64,000 nt of DNA from the NCBI GenBank assembly GCA_017309115.1, contig JAFLEF010000026.1, positions 33,186-97,185 of the forward strand, written 5' to 3'. The notes below the pieces were generated by a model. The model had not been told where the DNA came from. It saw nothing but the letters and a program-made list of their open reading frames with translations, and ran no database searches. The stretch is from Verrucomicrobiota bacterium (GTDB taxonomy: Bacteria > Verrucomicrobiota > Verrucomicrobiia > Limisphaerales > UBA9464). Position numbers and translations under genes: made by a program. Within the stretch, counting starts at the first letter, position 1; every line of letters begins with the position of its first letter. This document shows positions 44,567 to 52,120 of the stretch, in pieces.

Positions 44567-45801
44567 CGGCGCAGGACCAGCGAGGCGTTGGCGCCGCCGA
44601 AACCGAAGGAGTTGGTCAGGGCGTGGGTGAACGCCTGGTCTTGGGGTTGGGTGACCAGGGGAAAACGGCACAGGGGATCCGGATGGTCTAGTCCGATCTC
44701 TGGCGGCAGCCACTGGCCGCGCAAGGCTTGAAGACACACCACCACTTCCACCGCTCCGGCGGCGCCGAGCAGATGGCCAATGGAGGCCTTCGTGGAACTC
44801 ACCGGCAGGTGCGGCGCCCAGTCGCCGGCCCACTGGTTGATAGCCGCCGCTTCGGCCCGGTCGTTCAAGGGAGTTCCAGTGCCGTGGGCGTTGACGTACC
44901 CCACCTGTTCCGGAGTGATGCCCGCCTGGGCGCAGGCGGCGGTCATGGTGGCGAGGGCGGCGAGTCCGTCCGGTTGCGGTTGGGTCAGATGATGAACGTC
45001 TGTCGCCACGCCGTACCCGGTGATCTCTCCGAGTCGCTCGGCGTCACGAGAGCGGGCGAATGAATCCGCTTCCAAACACAACACCGCGGCGCCTTCACCC
45101 AGGGCCAGGCCATCCCGGTCGGCAGCGAAGGGCCGGCAGTGAGTCGTCGAGAGCGCCTGCAACGAGTCGAACCCAGCGAACACCAGTTGGCTCAAGGCAT
45201 CATATCCGCCCACCAGCACCCGATCCGCGTATCCGTGGCGGATTAACTCGAAGGCATGTCCCACCGCATTTGCACCCGAGGCACAGGCATTGGCGATAAT
45301 GGTGGTGGGTCCGTGAAATTGAAACGCCTTCATCAGGTCGAGGGCTTGATGTTGGGCTTGATAATGAACCACTCGGGTCGCTTGTCCGCGACGGTTCGGC
45401 TGGGGGAGACAGGCTTGACGGAGGAAGGCTTCGCCCAGGCTCATGCCGCCGCTGGTGGTGCCGAGGACCAGAGGCAGCGGTTGATCGTCAGGAGTCCAAC
45501 CCGCCTGGGTCCACGCCTCATGGGCGGCCCAGAGCAGCATGCGGGCGGCCCGGTCCAAGCGGGCTTCATCCCGCGGGGACAAATGAGAGGGGGGAAGGTG
45601 CGGAGGAAGATCCAGTTCGCCAGCGAGGGTCGCTCTTTGACCGCTCACCGGAAATGAGCGGACCGGCCGGAATGCCCGACGCCCCTGGCGAAATCCTTCC
45701 GCGTGTTCCGTCCAGCCTCGTCCCAGCGCGGTAATGATCCCCGCTCCGGTAACTAGGACTCGACGGGGCGATCCAGAGTGCGGGGGCCGAGGGAACAACA
45801 T
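44563..45801 (-). CDS. Beta-ketoacyl-ACP synthase II-type (KS-alpha)
   Basis: 412 residues, full length. It starts RRVLVTGAGIITALGRGW; the catalytic triad is Cys173 in ANACASGANAVG, His306 in NAHGTGTPLND and His343 in STKASIGHLLGAAGAVE, with FGFGGANAS at the end. It elongates acyl-ACP chains. Its stop overlaps the start of the Gln-type partner gene, which is the arrangement of KS-alpha/KS-beta pairs. Confidence 0.9.
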   Translation of the reverse strand: MLFPRPPHSGSPRRVLVTGAGIITALGRGWTEHAEGFRQGRRAFRPVRSFPVSGQRATLAGELDLPPHLPPSHLSPRDEARLDRAARMLLWAAHEAWTQAGWTPDDQPLPLVLGTTSGGMSLGEAFLRQACLPQPNRRGQATRVVHYQAQHQALDLMKAFQFHGPTTIIANACASGANAVGHAFELIRHGYADRVLVGGYDALSQLVFAGFDSLQALSTTHCRPFAADRDGLALGEGAAVLCLEADSFARSRDAERLGEITGYGVATDVHHLTQPQPDGLAALATMTAACAQAGITPEQVGYVNAHGTGTPLNDRAEAAAINQWAGDWAPHLPVSSTKASIGHLLGAAGAVEVVVCLQALRGQWLPPEIGLDHPDPLCRFPLVTQPQDQAFTHALTNSFGFGGANASLVLRR

Positions 45802-45848
45802 CAGGAGACTTCCTTGATTGGAATCGGGGAACCGTCAAGGGCCGCGCC

Positions 45849-46619
45849 TCACTTCGCCACCTTGAGCTGAAACTCGAGCCGCGTCTTGGTCTCGCGTTGC
45901 TCGTCGATCATATCCATGTCCTTGAGCATCCACACCCCGTCCACCTTTTCGAAGGAGCCCACGGAAAACTGCTTCAAGAGCTTGCCCGAGGCATCGTAGG
46001 CGTCGGCTTGAATGAGGCTCTTGAACTCGTTGTCCACCCACGAGACCACCCGAGAATAGGGCCTTCCGGCAGGATTTCGGCTTTCGAGGATTTTGCAGGA
46101 GCGGCCTTTCACCATTGGAGGATTGTTGCGGGGTCCGGGAATGATCTTCTGTTCGGGCCAATGCAGAAACTCCAGCCCCAGGTCATCCAACCAGAAGTCC
46201 GAGCCCATGAAGGGCACCGAAGCCTGGCCGGCCGGCACCACCTCCGCCGCGGTGCGGCTTCCGCCTTCCAGAATGTAAGTCGGCGAACGCTCCGGCGAAT
46301 GAACGATCGTCAAAATCTCCGGCACCGCCGGAGCCGGGGGCTTGGCCAGATACCGCGTGGACCAACCTGGCGCGGCCGACGTGCCGGCCCGGGTCTCAAT
46401 CACCAACGGGACCCGGCGTCGATTGCCCCGGGCATCCCGTATCTCCAGGGTCGCCTGGTTGGTGGCGTTGGCGACGGGTTGCAGCAGTCGCATTTCCTCG
46501 GCGAGTTCCCGGCCTTGTTGCTGTTCGCGGCTCAGTCCGCTGACCGGAGGGTTCTGGGCTAGTCCCACGCCCATCCCAATTCCCCACACGATGACGACCC
46601 ACAGTCCGGCGCACTTCAT
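45849..46619 (-). CDS. LolA-like outer-membrane lipoprotein-sorting protein
   Basis: 256 residues with a signal peptide (about 1-21, GVGLAQ end). The C-terminal part has GSDFWLDDLGLEFLHWP, KGRSCKILES, SRVVSWVDNEF and YDASGKLLKQFSVG, resembling the LolA-like sorting-protein family. It would carry lipids or lipoproteins through the periplasm; in aryl-polyene-type loci a LolA-like protein accompanies the biosynthetic genes. Here it precedes the KS gene by 47 bp and follows a small membrane protein 3 bp away. Confidence 0.65.
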   Translation of the reverse strand: MKCAGLWVVIVWGIGMGVGLAQNPPVSGLSREQQQGRELAEEMRLLQPVANATNQATLEIRDARGNRRRVPLVIETRAGTSAAPGWSTRYLAKPPAPAVPEILTIVHSPERSPTYILEGGSRTAAEVVPAGQASVPFMGSDFWLDDLGLEFLHWPEQKIIPGPRNNPPMVKGRSCKILESRNPAGRPYSRVVSWVDNEFKSLIQADAYDASGKLLKQFSVGSFEKVDGVWMLKDMDMIDEQRETKTRLEFQLKVAK

Positions 46620-46622
46620 GAT

Positions 46623-46820
46623 TCAACGCGATTTGAAAATAATCTGGGGCGCCTCCCCGCGCCGACCCCGCACAATCAGCCCGGTGGGCGTGGACGTGGA
46701 ACCGCAGCCGCACCCGGTGGTTCGATGAAAATCGAGTCGACGCGGACGGAAGTAACGCCAAGTCATCAGACCCAACGTTACGGCGACGACGCCCAGCGCG
46801 GCGATTTGTTGCCAGTCCAT
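46623..46820 (-). CDS. Small single-pass membrane protein with CGCG motif
   Basis: 65 residues. An N-terminal membrane helix (about 5-22) is followed by a basic segment and TTGCGCGST. It resembles the small Cys-rich proteins found with FeoB or in respiratory assembly loci, but the match is too weak to name. It starts the LolA-like/KS transcript and ends 3 bp before the LolA-like gene. Confidence 0.6.
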   Translation of the reverse strand: MDWQQIAALGVVAVTLGLMTWRYFRPRRLDFHRTTGCGCGSTSTPTGLIVRGRRGEAPQIIFKSR

Positions 46821-46912
46821 GTCGGGAGCCTAGCGGTCTCGCCCAGAGAGGCAATCATCGCGGGTAAAGTCTGGGAGTTGACGGACGTGAACCAAACCCG
46901 GTTTAGTCAGGC

Positions 46913-47269
46913 ATGCAACCAGCGTGGATCCTCTTGGGCGGACTGCTGCTTCTGACAGGCTGTCAGAATCTGCCGCCGCCCGAAGTCATTGAGCCGACGC
47001 CTCCGGTTCGGCCCGTCCGTCTGCAGGAGCCGATGGACGGTGGGGTGGGCCGGGTGATGTCGGTAAATGCGCGACTGCGGTTCGTGCTGTTGGATTACTC
47101 GCTCAACACGCTGCCGAAGATCGGGGATGTGGTGGAGCTTTGGCGCGAAGATCAGGTGATTGGGGAATTGAAGGTGACCGGCCCCATCCGCAATACCACC
47201 GTGCTCGCCGACGTGGTGTCGGGAGAGCCGCAAGTGGGGGATCTGGCGCGGCCGAAGCGGGGAAGCTGA
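46913..47269 (+). CDS. Small lipoprotein, function unknown
   Basis: 118 residues. A lipobox LLLTGCQN with Cys17 anchors it to a membrane. A Pro-rich stretch follows, then a compact beta region (RVMSVNARLRFVLLDYS, IGDVVELWRED, GELKVTGPIRNTTVLADVV) reminiscent of a small OB/SH3-like fold. It is divergent from the membrane-protein/LolA-like operon. Confidence 0.75.
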   Translation: MQPAWILLGGLLLLTGCQNLPPPEVIEPTPPVRPVRLQEPMDGGVGRVMSVNARLRFVLLDYSLNTLPKIGDVVELWREDQVIGELKVTGPIRNTTVLADVVSGEPQVGDLARPKRGS

Positions 47270-47370
47270 GAGCTGAGAGCTGAGAGGTCGGAAAGGGTAA
47301 GCGGTAAGCGGTAAGCGCGGGAGCCTGCTTGTCTCTCAACTCTCAACTTTCAACCCTCAACTGGCTTTTC

Positions 47371-47463
47371 GGTAGGGCGACGCTTCGCGGAGCCGTGCGT
47401 GGGTGGACAGTGGACGCGTGATTCGCGGGTACGCGAACGGCTCGGTAGAAACCTCGCCCCACC
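47371..47463. repeat. Palindromic intergenic repeat copy
   Basis: GGTAGGGCGACGCTT... through the inverse end CCTCGCCCCACC, the same family as at 43288. It is preceded by CTCTCAAC units and GGTAAGC heptamers (47297-47316) in the gap 47270-47492, which holds no gene. Confidence 0.8.
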
Positions 47464-47476
47464 GTTTTGACGCCCC

Positions 47477-47567
47477 GCTTACCGCTTACCGCTTACTGCT
47501 TACTGCTTGCCGCTTGCCGCTTGCCGCTTGCCGCTTGCCGCTTGCCGCTTGCCGCTTGCCGCTTACC
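47477..47567. repeat. Heptamer tandem array (GCTTGCC/GCTTACC)
   Basis: Thirteen 7 bp units: GCTTACC twice, GCTTACT twice, GCTTGCC eight times, GCTTACC once. On the other strand they read GGTAAGC/GGCAAGC, as at 47297 and 63115. They encode the last codons and stop of the membrane protein below. Confidence 0.95.
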
Positions 47568-48155
47568 TCTCAGCTTCTTCGTCGCCAGCAGGCTCAGCGA
47601 CAGGACGAAATACAGGGGATCCACCAGATAATCCCAATAGTTGGGCGATTCGAGCACACGCAGGTGCCAGGCGGCGATGGCCACCAGCAGGACCCAACCC
47701 AGCCGTTGCCCCCGGAAGATGAGTCCCGCTCCGAGCAAACCCATCACCGCAAACAGCGCACTGAAGTGCCATCCCCAGCCGTATGGATCCCATGGCCCCC
47801 AACCCAGCGCCGCGGGATACAGCACCAACCCGGTCCCGGCTCCAAACCACCAGAACGCCGGCAGATCCGTCGGACGCAACAGCTCCGGAAGTCTCAAAGC
47901 GCGCCCGGCGGCGGCGAGGAGGTAGACCGTGAAAGGAAGGCTAAATCCCGGGGCGATCCCGGCGAGTCGTCGGGCCAGAGAACCATTGCCCCAGGGAATA
48001 CCAAAGAGGACCACGCAGAGTGCCAGGAGAATCCAACCAACCTTCGGGCTCAGACGCCGACCCAGCCGATCCGCGATGCCAGCCAGTATTACGAACACGG
48101 CGACGCTCGGAACCAGCAGGGATAGAAGCCAGGCGCTGGGGGACGGGGACATCAT
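47493..48155 (-). CDS. Polytopic membrane protein, function unknown, C-terminus encoded by a heptamer array
   Basis: 220 residues with about six membrane helices and no recognised domain; LPAFWWFGAGTGL and WDYLVDPLYF are typical of its hydrophobic, Trp-rich character. The last residues are three copies of GKRQAAS (the last degraded), read from the heptamer array; three heptamers give one 7-residue period. The start is the ATG at 48153-48155, overlapping the sialidase stop. It is the last gene of the GT39/sialidase/membrane operon. Confidence 0.7.
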   Translation of the reverse strand: MMSPSPSAWLLSLLVPSVAVFVILAGIADRLGRRLSPKVGWILLALCVVLFGIPWGNGSLARRLAGIAPGFSLPFTVYLLAAAGRALRLPELLRPTDLPAFWWFGAGTGLVLYPAALGWGPWDPYGWGWHFSALFAVMGLLGAGLIFRGQRLGWVLLVAIAAWHLRVLESPNYWDYLVDPLYFVLSLSLLATKKLRGKRQAASGKRQAASGKRQAASSKQ

Positions 48156-49291
48156 TTCGGGAGCCGGGCGTCGAGCCAGGACGCATTGAAGGAAACCACA
48201 CGAATCGCCCGCCGCTTCCACGTGTAGGCCAAATGAATCTCGCCGTCCCGAGCCTGGACGAGGAACGGATAGGAGAACTCAGTCTCCGGTTCCTGTTCCA
48301 GATAGGGACCGCGTTGCCAGGTGGTCCCGCTGTCCCGGGAAATCGCCAGCCGCAGATTGGCGCGTCCGGAGTTGGTGTCGTTGAAGGCGAGCAGCAATCG
48401 GCCGTCGTGCAGTCGGATGGCATCGACCCCGGAATCGGAGTTGGGCAGGCCGGTGGGCTGAGGCGCTGACCACGTCTGGCCGCCGTCGGCGCTGCGGGTC
48501 GTAAACAGATCGCGTTGCTCGCTGGCGGTCCGACAGAGCATGAGGGCATTCTGCGTGTCGAGGGCGACCAGGGCCGGTTGAAAGGCGGTGCGACCTCCGA
48601 AAACCCGGGTGCGAACTGCCGTCGGCGTTCCAGTGCGTTCCTGCAGCCACAGGATTTCCGGGAACTTCCCGAACAACTCCTGATAGATCGGCACGGCCCA
48701 GCCTCCATTCTCCAACGGGGTTGCCCCGTTTTTGACGAGGGTACTGATGTTGAAGAACGGACTGAGAATCAGTCTTCGACTGGGAGTCCAGGTTTGGCCG
48801 AGATCGGTGGACTCCTTCAATGCCAGCGAACTTCCCGACCAACCGCCGAGAGCAATAGCCACGTAGAGAAGCGAGAGCTTTCCCTGGGCATCGGCAAAGA
48901 GCACGGCGTTGCCCACTTTACGGACATAATGCCCGAGTTCCCGACGGGCCGATTCCGCGGTCACGACGGGAACCGCCGGCGCCCAGCCGCGGGCATCGCG
49001 CCGGGAGAAGAACACCGCGACATCCTTGGCGCCTTCGCGGGATCCGCCGTACCAGGCTGCAGCGAGTTGGCCCGGGGCCGGTTCGCAGAGCGACGCCACA
49101 TGAACGCTGGCGACTCCGCCGCCCAAATCCTCCACCCGATGGTTGGGCAGACTGTTGGTCGGAGCGACCGTCACCGGAGCGGAGACTCGGAATCGTGGCG
49201 GAGCCGGTCGGCTTTGGGTTCGGGCGGGAAGGAGATGCAGTCCCAGCACCGCCGCCATACCCAGCCAGGTGAAGACGGAAGGGGGCTTCAT
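48152..49291 (-). CDS. Exported sialidase-like (BNR repeat) protein
   Basis: 379 residues with a signal peptide (about 1-26, ARTQS end). It is a six-bladed beta-propeller of the exo-alpha-sialidase/BNR_2 family. Asp boxes are STDLGQTW, SADGGQTW and SRDSGTTW; EDLGGGVASVHVASLCE lies near the N-terminus. It may cleave sialic acid or related acid sugars, or merely bind glycans; the full catalytic Arg triad was not confirmed. ATG at 49289-49291 overlaps the GT39 stop (ATGA). Confidence 0.82.
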   Translation of the reverse strand: MKPPSVFTWLGMAAVLGLHLLPARTQSRPAPPRFRVSAPVTVAPTNSLPNHRVEDLGGGVASVHVASLCEPAPGQLAAAWYGGSREGAKDVAVFFSRRDARGWAPAVPVVTAESARRELGHYVRKVGNAVLFADAQGKLSLLYVAIALGGWSGSSLALKESTDLGQTWTPSRRLILSPFFNISTLVKNGATPLENGGWAVPIYQELFGKFPEILWLQERTGTPTAVRTRVFGGRTAFQPALVALDTQNALMLCRTASEQRDLFTTRSADGGQTWSAPQPTGLPNSDSGVDAIRLHDGRLLLAFNDTNSGRANLRLAISRDSGTTWQRGPYLEQEPETEFSYPFLVQARDGEIHLAYTWKRRAIRVVSFNASWLDARLPK

Positions 49292-50982
49292 GGCGCAGGC
49301 GGTCGGGAAACTTCGAAACCGATCAGATCGGTCTTGAGCCCTTCGAGCGAACGGGACTTCAACGCAGCCTGCCAATCGGCGGCGGTGGCATCGGCGCGGG
49401 CGAACCGAATCCAAACCTTGCGCGAGTAGAACGTTTTGTAGCGGGTGATTTCCTGGGCCTGGAGTCCAAGTTCGGACAGGCGTTTCTGGAAATCTGGCAC
49501 CACCGGCCGGTCCACAAAGACCACGGCGGGCAGGGAGTTCGTCAGGCGTTCAGGAGTGAATTGCAGCACGCTTCGACCCAGGCGTGGGGACAGCATGGCG
49601 GGTTGCATGCGATCGAAGGTGAAGGTGGGTCGACTGCCAATCACGGTCTCAATTCCGGCCGGAAGTCCGTTCAATCCCAGGCGCGGATAGAGTCCGCCAA
49701 AGACCAGCGCGAGCACGACCCCGCAGAGTGCCACGACGCGGATCGGATCCACGCCGCGCTGCGCCCAGAGGAAGGCGGTGACGGCCAGTGTCCAAGAGAG
49801 CAACGGGATGATGATCCCCAGCTGAAACCACAGCGCAAAGGACCCCACTGCGAAGGCGAGAATTCCAAAGATCAGCGCGGCGAAGGCCATGGTGAGTCGT
49901 TGAATTCGTCCGCCGGGCGCCAGCCAATGCGCGGCCAGAGCGGCTTGGGTCGGAACCACCGAGAGCATGTATCGCTCAAAAGTGGTCATGAAGAAGAACG
50001 GCAGAATCGAGATGAAGAAGGTGGCGATCAACCAACGGTTGGCTGGGAGTCGCTCTGATTTGGGCGTACGGAAGAATTCCCAGATCGCCACGACGACCAT
50101 CGGTGTCCACGGCGCAATCAGACCCAGGGCACCGCCCAGCGCGGACAGCGGGGACTTGCCGTGCCAGCTGCCGAATTCCCGGGCCGCCAGTTCCTCGCCC
50201 ATGATCTGCGCGAAGCGATCCCCCCAGATCTGCTGCATGGCCAGAGGCCACGGCACACTGATCGCCGCGACCACGGCGACGGCCAGAAGCCAATGCCAAC
50301 CGCGCTGCTTCAAAATGGGAAATGCTGACAAACAGAAAACCGCCGCCACCGCCGCCGAGCCGAAGAAAAAGAATCCGATCGGGCCTTTGGTCAGGAAGGA
50401 CAAGCCCAGCCAGACCCCAGCCGCCAGCGCATCGATCAATCGTCCGGTGCGCAGCCAACGCAGACCGAACAGAATGGCCAGGGACACGAAGAAGGCCAGG
50501 GGCAGGTCGAGCATCGCCTGACGCGCCTGAGCGGCGATGCCAATACAACTCACCGTCAGCAGGCCAGTCAGCAGACCCTTCCCATTCGAGCGGAACAATT
50601 CCCGGGACCACTGACACGCCACGACGGCCAGACCAGCTCCGGCGAGCACACTCCAGATTCGGGCGGCGACCAGGCCCACTCCGAACAGGTGGTAGTTGGC
50701 GAGGATCAGCCAGTACATCAGCGGCGGTTTGCGCAGACGCAGTTCGCCGTTGACCCAAGGGGTCAGCCATTGGTCGCGCTCCTTCATTTCCATCGGCGTC
50801 CGCAGGGTCAGCGTGTACTCGTCGGATCCGGTCACGCTGGTTTCCGACCAGATGGACGGCATCAGCACGGTCAGGCCGAAGAGGAAAACAATCCACGGAA
50901 TCCAGCCGGGACGCTGATCCCACCACGCCGTCGTGGTGACGGCGGGAGCCGGTTTAGGAGTGCCGGTGGTGGCGTTGGACAT
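49288..50982 (-). CDS. GT39-family (ArnT/Pmt-like) glycosyltransferase, polytopic
   Basis: 564 residues with about 11-12 helices. The first periplasmic loop has SVTGSDEYTLTLRTPMEM and RLRKPPLMYWL, containing the acidic pair expected of GT-C enzymes and the KPPLMYW motif of ArnT-like transferases. It moves a sugar from a polyprenyl carrier to lipid A or a protein at the periplasmic face. The C-terminal soluble part (about 430-564) is of unknown function. It is the first gene of the three-gene overlapping unit. Confidence 0.85.
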   Translation of the reverse strand: MSNATTGTPKPAPAVTTTAWWDQRPGWIPWIVFLFGLTVLMPSIWSETSVTGSDEYTLTLRTPMEMKERDQWLTPWVNGELRLRKPPLMYWLILANYHLFGVGLVAARIWSVLAGAGLAVVACQWSRELFRSNGKGLLTGLLTVSCIGIAAQARQAMLDLPLAFFVSLAILFGLRWLRTGRLIDALAAGVWLGLSFLTKGPIGFFFFGSAAVAAVFCLSAFPILKQRGWHWLLAVAVVAAISVPWPLAMQQIWGDRFAQIMGEELAAREFGSWHGKSPLSALGGALGLIAPWTPMVVVAIWEFFRTPKSERLPANRWLIATFFISILPFFFMTTFERYMLSVVPTQAALAAHWLAPGGRIQRLTMAFAALIFGILAFAVGSFALWFQLGIIIPLLSWTLAVTAFLWAQRGVDPIRVVALCGVVLALVFGGLYPRLGLNGLPAGIETVIGSRPTFTFDRMQPAMLSPRLGRSVLQFTPERLTNSLPAVVFVDRPVVPDFQKRLSELGLQAQEITRYKTFYSRKVWIRFARADATAADWQAALKSRSLEGLKTDLIGFEVSRPPAP

Positions 50983-51144
50983 GATGATGTAGCGCGGACG
51001 GTGCCGATGCCTCTAGGGATGTCGGAGACAGCGGGTCGCCATACTGCAACCGAGCCCCCTTGGAGCAAGGAAAGAGCAAGGTTTGCGGGGCCCCGGCGCG
51101 GTCTTCACCGACCGCCGTCTGGCTTCCTGAGCTCGATCGTACGG

Positions 51145-51933
51145 TCAGGAAGAGGCCTTCAGTCCCAGACGTTGGGCGACTTCTGTGGCGAGCACTTCGT
51201 AGGCGGCGGCGCCGGCGCTATACGGATCGTAGGTGATGATCGGTTTGCCGAAGCTGGGGGCCTCGGCCAAGCGGGTCGTTCGGGGAATGACGGTTTCGAA
51301 CACTTTGTCTCCAAAATGCTGGCGAACCTCGCCGACGACATTTTGGGAGAGTCGGGTGCGGCCGTCGAACATCGTCATGACGATGCCCAACAGACTGAGA
51401 TGGGGATTGATGCCGGTGTCTCGAACCTGGTTGAGAATTCGGGTGATCATCGCGACCCCTTCCAGCGCGAAGTACTCACACTGGAGCGGCACCAGGAGAT
51501 GATCGGAGGCGGCGAACGCGTTCAGCGTGAGGATTCCCAGGGACGGGGGGCAGTCCAGCAGGATGAGGTCGTAGCTGTTGCCGGAGCGAAGGGGTTCGAG
51601 GGCGCGGCGAAGGCGGTTGAGGTAATCCTCGGCCCGGGCGAGTTCGACTTCGGCGCCGCAGAGGTCGAGTTCGCTGGCGATGACCGACAACCCCTGAATG
51701 GCGGTGGGCTTGACCCGTTCGGCCAGGGTTCCGTCGCTTAGGAGCGGTCGGTAGACACTGCCGCCCTCGAGTTTTTCCAGGCCCAGGCCGCTGGTGGCAT
51801 TGGCTTGGGCATCGAGATCGATCAGCAAGACAGAACGGCCCTGTTTCGCCAGGCAGGCGGACAGGTTGACGGAAGTGGTGGTCTTGCCAACGCCTCCTTT
51901 TTGGTTGGCGACAGCGAGGACAGGTACAGGCAC
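51145..51933 (-). CDS. parA: ParA/Soj-family ATPase, orphan
   Basis: 262 residues. The deviant Walker A is NQKGGVGKTT (about 10-19), Walker B LILLDCPP, and PRTTRLAEAPSFGKPI is Soj-typical. It is expected to move or segregate chromosomal DNA or other cargo. parB, which normally follows parA, is absent; the GT39 gene begins 162 bp downstream. Start is a GTG at 51931-51933. It is divergent from the pyrophosphatase gene. Confidence 0.9.
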   Translation of the reverse strand: MPVPVLAVANQKGGVGKTTTSVNLSACLAKQGRSVLLIDLDAQANATSGLGLEKLEGGSVYRPLLSDGTLAERVKPTAIQGLSVIASELDLCGAEVELARAEDYLNRLRRALEPLRSGNSYDLILLDCPPSLGILTLNAFAASDHLLVPLQCEYFALEGVAMITRILNQVRDTGINPHLSLLGIVMTMFDGRTRLSQNVVGEVRQHFGDKVFETVIPRTTRLAEAPSFGKPIITYDPYSAGAAAYEVLATEVAQRLGLKASS

Positions 51934-52120
51934 GACGGGAGTTTCAGGGGAGGGACCGGTTCGCTCAAAGCGGAATTTTCAGGGGAAGTGAAATCCGCCC
52001 GGACCGGTTTTCGGACGGGGAGGTCAGCGGGTTCCCGTTGGGGGAGGCAAACAATTCCCAGCTGTCGGAAGGGGAAACGTTGAACGAAAGCCCCAAGTCG
52101 CCTATCCCAGCGCGGACTGC

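Noticed and set aside
44567-44833. Upstream extension of the KS-beta-like gene to 44833
   Set aside because: The extension lies inside the full KS gene. The ATG at 44564-44566 overlaps the KS stop and begins at the KS fold.
47477-47567. CRISPR array candidate from regular short units
   Set aside because: Units are 7 bp and contiguous with no spacers. The same holds for the 15 bp AFSPA units and the GCTGAGAG tracts.
51934-52120. parS-like site near parA
   Set aside because: No near-palindrome of the TGTTTCACGTGAAACA type was seen in this gap or beyond the parA stop.
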